Shown here one piece after another: positions 6,451 through 10,337 of a DNA stretch of 10,337 nucleotides (its first letter is position 1; each line of letters begins with the position of its first letter). The notes under the pieces were generated by a model. The model saw nothing but the letters and a program-made list of their open reading frames with translations, had not been told where the DNA came from and did no database searches. A program made the position numbers and the translations under genes. The DNA is from Candidatus Vogelbacteria bacterium CG10_big_fil_rev_8_21_14_0_10_51_16 (GTDB lineage Bacteria; Patescibacteriota; Minisyncoccia; Phycocordibacterales; JACRKE01), in NCBI GenBank assembly GCA_002774795.1, contig PCYI01000015.1, forward strand, positions 1-10,337. Reading direction: 5' to 3'.

Positions 6451-7515
6451 ATGAACTACCCAAACGAAATTAAAGAGCTTCTCGATACGCTAATAAAGCA
6501 GGGCGGATCCGACCTCCACCTTTCAGCTCTGCGCCACCCGACTATAAGAGTGTCGGGCGAGCTTATCCCCTTGGTGCAAAAACCGGAGCTCACCGGCGAA
6601 GATACCAAAGGATTGGTGCTTGAGCTTTTGGCCGGGGGCGACAAGGAGCTGTTTTTAAAACAGAAGGACATCGACTTTGCCTATGCTCTTCCGGATGGGA
6701 CGCGTTTTCGTGGAAACGCTTTCTTTCAAAAGGGCATGGTCGGAGCGGCTCTGCGCTTGATACCAGCCCGCATTCCCACCTTCGAAGAGCTTAATCTGCC
6801 TCCAATCTTAAAAGAGTTTGCCTTTAAGGAGCAGGGCTTTTTTCTGGTGGTGGGGCCGGTGGGTCAAGGGAAGTCCACCACCCTTGCGGCCATGATTGAG
6901 CTAGTGAATGTCGAGCGGGCCCGGCACATTATTACCGTGGAGGACCCCCTTGAGTATATGTTCGCCGAGAAGAAGTCTATCATAGACCAACGTGAGGTTG
7001 GTTTTGACACCCGTGATTTTAAAACCGCTCTGCGCTCAATGTTTCGTGAGGATGTAAACATCGCCATGATCGCCGAGATGCGCGACCCGGAGACCATCGC
7101 GGCCGCGGTCACCGCCGCCGAGACCGGCCACTTGGTGCTCTCAACCCTCCACACCAACAACGCCTCCCAAACTATCGACCGCATCATCGACACCTTTCCG
7201 GCCGCCCAACAGAACCAGATTAGACTTCAGATTTCCACCTCGCTTTTGGCCATCTTTTCCCAGCGCCTAATCCCACGCATCTCAGGAGGGCGCATTCCCG
7301 CCTATGAGCTTCTTATAAACAACTATGCCATCGCGAACCTCATTCGCGAGTCCCGCACCGCCGAGATTACCTCTGTTCTCGAAACCTCCGCCGAAGACGG
7401 CATGATCTCCATGAACCAGCACTTGGCCGATTTGGTGCGCCGCGGAGAGATCACCCAAGAAACAGCCTTCGCTTACTCACAGAATCCGGAAGCGTTGCAG
7501 AGAAGACTTACATAG
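6451..7515 (+). CDS. pilT: PilT, type IV pilus retraction ATPase
   Basis: The 354-residue hexameric motor has a short PAS-like N-terminal domain (1-100) containing the PilT signature GGSDLHLS, then the ATPase core. Walker A reads GPVGQGKSTT (135-144), where most PilT proteins have GPTGSGKSTT. The Walker B region is DVNIAMIAEMRD (201-212) instead of the usual DVILVGEMRD, but the catalytic E209 is kept. The His box is TGHLVLSTLHTN (225-236), and the C-terminal AIANLIRE (293-300) is a PilT hallmark. PilT disassembles the fibre at the platform and powers retraction and DNA uptake. The substitutions spare K141 and S142, so activity is likely; a divergent PilT paralogue is the alternative. The gene sits between two repeat arrays, and its TAG stop begins the second. 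Confidence 0.95.
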   Translation: MNYPNEIKELLDTLIKQGGSDLHLSALRHPTIRVSGELIPLVQKPELTGEDTKGLVLELLAGGDKELFLKQKDIDFAYALPDGTRFRGNAFFQKGMVGAALRLIPARIPTFEELNLPPILKEFAFKEQGFFLVVGPVGQGKSTTLAAMIELVNVERARHIITVEDPLEYMFAEKKSIIDQREVGFDTRDFKTALRSMFREDVNIAMIAEMRDPETIAAAVTAAETGHLVLSTLHTNNASQTIDRIIDTFPAAQQNQIRLQISTSLLAIFSQRLIPRISGGRIPAYELLINNYAIANLIRESRTAEITSVLETSAEDGMISMNQHLADLVRRGEITQETAFAYSQNPEALQRRLT

Positions 7516-7596
7516 CCATAGGCCGTAGGGTATAGGGCACGGGCATAGTGAACGCTACGCCCTACGCCCTACGCCCTACGCCCTACTCCCTACTCG
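7513..7596. repeat. heptad array 6: inverted arms between pilT and pilC
   Basis: The array starts at the pilT stop TAG (7513-7515). Left-arm units include TAGGCCG (7519-7525), TAGGGTA and TAGGGCA. The right arm has CTACGCC four times (7555-7582), then CTACTCC and CTACTCG (7583-7596). It ends three bases before the pilC ATG. This is the most regular array in the window and shares its CTACGCC unit with array 5. Confidence 0.9.
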
Positions 7597-7599
7597 CCT

Positions 7600-8805
7600 A
7601 TGTTATTCAAATACAAAGCCACTGATGCCACGGGAGTTGTTGCCGGAGGGACGATTGACGCCCCCAGTGTTGATATTGCCATCAACTCGCTTCAGCGCCG
7701 TAATCTGGTGATTGTGGAGATTGATTCCGCCGAGAAAGGGGGCTTTCTTTCGCAAGAGGTGGCGTGGTTGAATCGCGTCAAGCTCAAAGATGTGGTCATC
7801 CTTTCGCGTCAGCTCTCTACTCTTTTTGAGGCGAAAGTACCGGTCACGAACGTCTTTAAGTTGCTCGCCGCGGAGTCAGAAAACCCAAATTTGCAGACGA
7901 AGCTCACCGGTGTCACCGATGATATCGAGGGGGGTATGGCCATAGCGAATGCGCTCGCCAAACATCCGGACGTCTTTACTCCATTTTATGTAAACATGGT
8001 GAAGGCGGGCGAGGAGTCCGGAAAGCTCTCGGAGACCTTCGTATATCTGGCCGACTATCTTGAGCGTCAGTACGCGCTTGTTTCCAAAGCAAAGAACGCG
8101 CTTCTGTACCCGGCTTTTGTGGTGGTATCTTTCATAATCATCATGATTCTGATGATGGTGGTGGTGGTGCCCCAGCTCGCCATTATTCTGCGCGAAACCG
8201 GCCAGGAGCTCCCGCTCATGACCCGCTTTGTCATGGCTGTTTCTGACATTATTGTAAACTACGGGCTCTTTGTCCTCCTTATTATTGTGGTCGCCTTCTT
8301 TTTCCTCTGGCGCTACATTCGCACCGGCGCCGGTAAAAATGCCTTTTCCCAGTTTAAGTTTTCCATTCCATATCTCGGGACGCTCTACAAGAAAATGTAC
8401 CTTTCCCGCATCGCCGACAACATGGACACGATGCTCTCCTCGGGAATTCCCATGATAAAGGCCATGGAGGTGTCGGCCGAGGTGGTTGGGGACGATCTGT
8501 ACCGGCGCATATTGCTCGACGCCACCAATCAGGTGAAAGGGGGAAGCTCTCTTTCGGCCGCCTTGGGGGAGCATGCCGAGATGCCTCATATTATGGTGCA
8601 AATGGCGCGTATCGGCGAAGAGACGGGTAAGCTCGGTTTCGTCTTGAAGACGCTCGCCCGTTTTTATAAACGGGAAGTGGATGGCGCGGTCGATACTTTG
8701 GTGAGCATGATCGAGCCCATCATGATTGTTCTCCTAGGGCTTGGGGTCGGTTTCCTCTTGGTGGCCATTTTGGGGCCGATTTACAACATCACGGCGGGAC
8801 TCTAA
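7600..8805 (+). CDS. pilC: PilC, type IV pilus platform protein (GspF family)
   Basis: The 401-residue inner-membrane platform protein has two tandem T2SF domains. After a short N-terminal domain, the first begins near 62 (ILSRQLSTLFEAKVP from 67) and carries GEESGKL at 137-143. The second begins near 265 and carries GEETGKL at 339-345. Transmembrane helices are visible at about 170-197, 219-240 and 370-392. PilC links the PilB and PilT rings to pilin movement in the membrane. Length and domain order are normal. The ATG follows heptad array 6 by three bases and has no Shine-Dalgarno sequence. A 241-codon open frame on the opposite strand is a shadow of this gene. Confidence 0.95.
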   Translation: MLFKYKATDATGVVAGGTIDAPSVDIAINSLQRRNLVIVEIDSAEKGGFLSQEVAWLNRVKLKDVVILSRQLSTLFEAKVPVTNVFKLLAAESENPNLQTKLTGVTDDIEGGMAIANALAKHPDVFTPFYVNMVKAGEESGKLSETFVYLADYLERQYALVSKAKNALLYPAFVVVSFIIIMILMMVVVVPQLAIILRETGQELPLMTRFVMAVSDIIVNYGLFVLLIIVVAFFFLWRYIRTGAGKNAFSQFKFSIPYLGTLYKKMYLSRIADNMDTMLSSGIPMIKAMEVSAEVVGDDLYRRILLDATNQVKGGSSLSAALGEHAEMPHIMVQMARIGEETGKLGFVLKTLARFYKREVDGAVDTLVSMIEPIMIVLLGLGVGFLLVAILGPIYNITAGL

Positions 8806-8806
8806 A

Positions 8807-8907
8807 TAGTTTTTAGTTTCTAGTTTGTAGTTTTTAGGTACGCCATGCTGAAAGTGGTCACCGCAACCATAGACTACGCACTACAAACTATCAACTAAAA
8901 ACTCTTA
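8807..8907. repeat. heptad array 7: inverted arms downstream of pilC
   Basis: The left arm (8807-8841) has TAGTTTT, TAGTTTC, TAGTTTG, TAGTTTT and TAGGTAC, starting one base after the pilC stop. The right arm (8873-8907) has ACTACGC, ACTACAA, ACTATCA, ACTAAAA and ACTCTTA. A 31-base unique spacer lies between. As RNA, the arms could form a long imperfect stem at the end of the pilC message. Confidence 0.85.
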
Positions 8908-8925
8908 AGCTATCCACAGCCCCGG

Positions 8926-8955
8926 TTTCCAAAATGTACATTACTCCTATACAAT
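8926..8955 (+). promoter_or_regulatory. candidate promoter for pilin gene 1
   Basis: TTTCCA (8926-8931) and TACAAT (8950-8955) are separated by 18 bases. They match the -35 and -10 consensus at four and five of six positions. The ATG at 8982 lies 26 bases downstream. A CTATCCACA (8910-8918), one mismatch from the DnaA-box consensus, precedes it. A separate pilin promoter would fit the high pilin demand. Confidence 0.4.
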
Positions 8956-8981
8956 AGAAGACAACATCTAAGCAACATAAA

Positions 8982-9641
8982 ATGAGTACAATGAATAAGA
9001 AACAACACCAAGGGCGTTCGTCCACGAAGTGGCCACCTGCCACCCCCGACGCTCGCTTGGGCGAGGTCGGGGCTCCGACCAAAGCGTCGGGGCTGCCTCC
9101 TGCTACAAGCCACTTGCCACCTGCCCGGCAACTCAATAAAGGCTTCACCCTTACACCAAGTCCTGTGAGCAGACTTGGTGTGACCTTGCGGAGCAAGGGA
9201 GGGTTCACCCTCATTGAGCTCCTCGTCGTCATCGCCATCATCGGTATCTTGTCGTCGGTGGTCTTGACCTCCCTCGGTAACGCTCGCAACAAGGGTGCGG
9301 ACACTGGTATTATTGCGAACCTCTCCTCCATCCGCACCCAGTTTGAGGTGGACTATGACCCGACAAGCAGTGGCAGTCCATATGGCACTGGAGGAAATTG
9401 TAGTAGTGGCGTTTTTGCCTCAGGAGTTTACGAGCAGGCAATAGACCGCGCTAACGCCTTAAGTAGCGATGACGATGAGTCTGTTTGTAAGATTGATGGA
9501 AGCAAGTGGGCGGTGGCCGTGCTCTTGAAGTCGAACGAGAACAAGCACTACTGCGTGGACTCGGCGGGGAATAGCGGTACCTATGATGCTCCTAGCGCGA
9601 CTATTCCATCGGGAGTAGCTAGTAATACGGCCTGTGAATAG
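8982..9641 (+). CDS. type IV pilin-like protein with repeat-filled leader
   Basis: From the ATG at 8982 this is 219 residues. The class III signal KGG|FTLIELLVVIAIIG begins at about 72: cleavage after G74, F75 as first mature residue, and E79 at the +5 position. A globular domain follows with four cysteines (C140, C169, C191, C218). A 74-residue leader would be far longer than normal. It is encoded by heptad repeats, a copy of the 60-bp palindromic element and a further insertion. A GTG at 9180 would give a normal 8-residue leader (TLRSKGG after the start) and a 153-residue protein, close to pilin 2; a GTG at 9165 is another option. An aborted earlier NKGFTL precedes the insertion. The gene could be functional from an internal start or from the long form. 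It is paralogous to the next gene. Confidence 0.8.
   Translation: MSTMNKKQHQGRSSTKWPPATPDARLGEVGAPTKASGLPPATSHLPPARQLNKGFTLTPSPVSRLGVTLRSKGGFTLIELLVVIAIIGILSSVVLTSLGNARNKGADTGIIANLSSIRTQFEVDYDPTSSGSPYGTGGNCSSGVFASGVYEQAIDRANALSSDDDESVCKIDGSKWAVAVLLKSNENKHYCVDSAGNSGTYDAPSATIPSGVASNTACE
9038..9097. repeat. 60-bp multi-hairpin repeat, copy B, inside a pilin reading frame
   Basis: This differs from copy A (3640-3699) at four positions by eye. The outer CCCCGACGCT/AGCGTCGGGG stem is intact, and the inner palindrome has one changed base. It is read in frame as TPDARLGEVGAPTKASG in the leader of pilin 1. Both copies begin with TGCCACC and end with TGCC, heptad-like units, on each side. Confidence 0.9.
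9094..9128 (+). repeat. heptad array 8 inside pilin 1 leader
   Basis: Five units in register follow copy B: TGCCTCC, TGCTACA, AGCCACT, TGCCACC and TGCCCGG. One further TGCCACC starts copy B. Three units span 21 bases, so the translation shows a seven-residue echo (LPPATSH then LPPARQL). Confidence 0.7.
9141..9211 (+). repeat. 60-bp in-frame insertion flanked by a GFTL codon duplication
   Basis: GGCTTCACCCT (9141-9151) and GGGTTCACCCT (9201-9211) match at 10 of 11 bases and both encode GFTL. Between them are two hairpins: ACACCAAGTC/GACTTGGTGT (9153-9162 and 9172-9181) and CCTTGC/GCAAGG (9184-9189 and 9193-9198). The offset is exactly 60 bases (20 codons). It looks like a small palindromic insertion with a target-type duplication at the pilin cleavage site. 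Confidence 0.7.
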
Positions 9642-9651
9642 AAGCGTGTCT

Positions 9652-9680
9652 TTGAAGATTACTAAAAATAACTGTTTAAT
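9652..9680 (+). promoter_or_regulatory. candidate promoter for pilin gene 2
   Basis: TTGAAG (9652-9657) and TTTAAT (9675-9680) are 17 bases apart, with four and five of six consensus matches. The leader to the ATG at 9700 would be about 13 bases and has no Shine-Dalgarno sequence. The 58-base gap holds no heptad repeats. Confidence 0.35.
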
Positions 9681-9699
9681 TTTAAGCTAAGTAATAATT

Positions 9700-10137
9700 A
9701 TGAAAAAAGGTTTTACATTGATCGAGCTCCTCGTTGTCATCGCCATTATCGGCATCTTGTCTTCCGTGGTGCTCGCATCCTTAAACAGTGCGCGTTCAAA
9801 GGGGAGTGATGCCGCTGTTCGCGCGGCCATGTCTGGTCTTCGTACTCAGGCAGACCTATACTACGATACGAACGGTGACTATGGCATCAAAGTTGCCGAT
9901 GGCAACTGTGCCACTGCCTCTAGTATGTTTGTAGACACATCCGTGAAGGCTATTATAGACAACGCGGTTTCCAACGGCGGTTCCGCGGGCGCTAAGTGTG
10001 AAGTGGATATCACGGGTGAGGCCTATGCAGTATCTGTAAATCTGAAGACTTCCGGCGCCGGCTACTTCTGTATAGACTCTTCGGGCGCGGCCACTACCAC
10101 CTCGGCCGGCACAGTCACTGACGGCGTCTGCTCATAG
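9700..10137 (+). CDS. type IV pilin (major-pilin-like)
   Basis: The 145-residue prepilin has a minimal leader, MKKG|FTLIELLVVIAIIG. Cleavage falls after G4, F5 becomes the first mature residue, and E9 is the conserved +5 glutamate needed for assembly. The hydrophobic helix covers about 5-28. The globular domain has four cysteines (C70, C100, C124, C144) spaced much as in the preceding pilin, suggesting two disulfides. The first 30 mature residues are nearly identical in the two proteins, while the globular domains differ. Assembly would depend on a prepilin peptidase (PilD) not seen here. Its intact leader and the strong terminator behind it make it the better candidate for the main fibre subunit, which is inference. 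Confidence 0.92.
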   Translation: MKKGFTLIELLVVIAIIGILSSVVLASLNSARSKGSDAAVRAAMSGLRTQADLYYDTNGDYGIKVADGNCATASSMFVDTSVKAIIDNAVSNGGSAGAKCEVDITGEAYAVSVNLKTSGAGYFCIDSSGAATTTSAGTVTDGVCS

Positions 10138-10156
10138 CCTCTCGTCACGTCATCAT

Positions 10157-10198
10157 AATCAACATAAAAGCGCCCGCCCGGGCGCTTTTATGTTGATT
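10157..10198. terminator. bidirectional intrinsic terminator after the pilin genes
   Basis: A perfect 20-bp inverted repeat with a 2-base loop has arms at 10157-10176 and 10179-10198. The GC core is GCGCCCG/CGGGCGC, flanked by AAAA on the left and TTTT on the right (10186-10189). The T-run lies within the stem, so it could end transcription from either side. It starts 19 bases after the pilin stop. Confidence 0.85.
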
Positions 10199-10252
10199 CC
10201 AAACACAATACAGTCACCGATTCTGAATTACGAAACTCCTGTTTTCGTCTTT

Positions 10253-10331
10253 GCGAGGAGCTTCGGCGACGAAGCAATCTAGGTTTTTCTGGATTGCTTC
10301 GGACTAAAGTCCTCGCCACCGCTTATAGCGG
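10253..10331. repeat. composite palindromic intergenic repeat
   Basis: The left arm (GCGAGGAGCTTCGGCGACGA onward, 10253-10280) and right arm (10291-10316, ending GTCCTCGC) are imperfect inverted copies around a 10-base loop; both contain GAAGCAATC or its complement. Small hairpins sit within or beside the arms: CTTCG/CGAAG (10261-10274), GGACT/AGTCC (10301-10312) and CCGCT/AGCGG (10319-10331). This resembles the TTGCGAGGAGC...GAAGCAATC repeats found in many bacterial genomes. No gene is seen from 10199 to the window end. Confidence 0.65.
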
Positions 10332-10337
10332 GGCCCC

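Noticed and set aside
7513..7596. CRISPR array
   Set aside because: Units are 7 bp with no unique spacers between repeats, and no cas genes are present.
7876..8601. 241-codon open frame on the minus strand
   Set aside because: It lies entirely antisense to pilC, is very His-rich with no recognisable domain, and is explained by pilC codon use.
8891..9337. 148-codon minus-strand open frame over the pilin 1 start
   Set aside because: It is antisense to the conserved pilin signal and the repeats, with no family motif; a shadow frame.

Overview
The window is a type IV pilus (T4P) assembly locus. It most likely comes from a Patescibacteria/CPR bacterium of the Parcubacteria type. That assignment is inferred from four things: the compact order pilM-pilN-pilO-(small membrane protein)-pilB-receiver-pilT-pilC-pilins; the absence of a PilQ secretin or PilP lipoprotein, as expected without an outer membrane; near-universal lack of Shine-Dalgarno sequences; and repeat-filled gaps. 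TGA is used as a stop, so the recoded-UGA CPR lineages are unlikely. Taxonomy cannot be proven from this window.

Layout. Bases 1-252 hold at most the last codons of an upstream gene and a short palindrome. A comF-type phosphoribosyltransferase lies on the minus strand (253-948) and diverges from the pilus genes. The plus strand then carries pilM (1218-2348), pilN (2372-3013), pilO (3010-3546), a small anchored protein in the pilP position (3729-4184), pilB (4224-5801), a stand-alone CheY-like receiver (5948-6352), pilT (6451-7515), pilC (7600-8805) and two paralogous pilins (about 8982-9641 and 9700-10137). A long perfect hairpin at 10157-10198 closes the block. Composite palindromic repeats follow to the window edge.

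How the genes work together. PilM (cytoplasmic), PilN and PilO (membrane) form the alignment ring around the platform protein PilC. PilB powers extension and PilT retraction of a fibre built from the GFTLIELL-type pilins. The receiver between the two ATPase genes could link pilus dynamics to a two-component signal. ComF suggests a possible link to DNA uptake. Prepilin peptidase is not in the window.

The most unusual feature is the non-coding architecture. From the pilO/pilP junction to the pilC/pilin junction, every gap is filled with degenerate 7-bp-period arrays of the TAGNNNN or NNNNCTA class. In most gaps they form two inverted arms around a spacer. The left arm often starts at the upstream stop codon, and the right arm ends at or within a few bases of the next start codon. 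Each gap has its own heptamer family. A 60-bp multi-hairpin element occurs twice, both times inside such heptads: once between genes and once read in frame in the leader region of the first pilin. That same pilin has an in-frame 60-bp duplication or insertion that repeats the GFTL cleavage-site codons.
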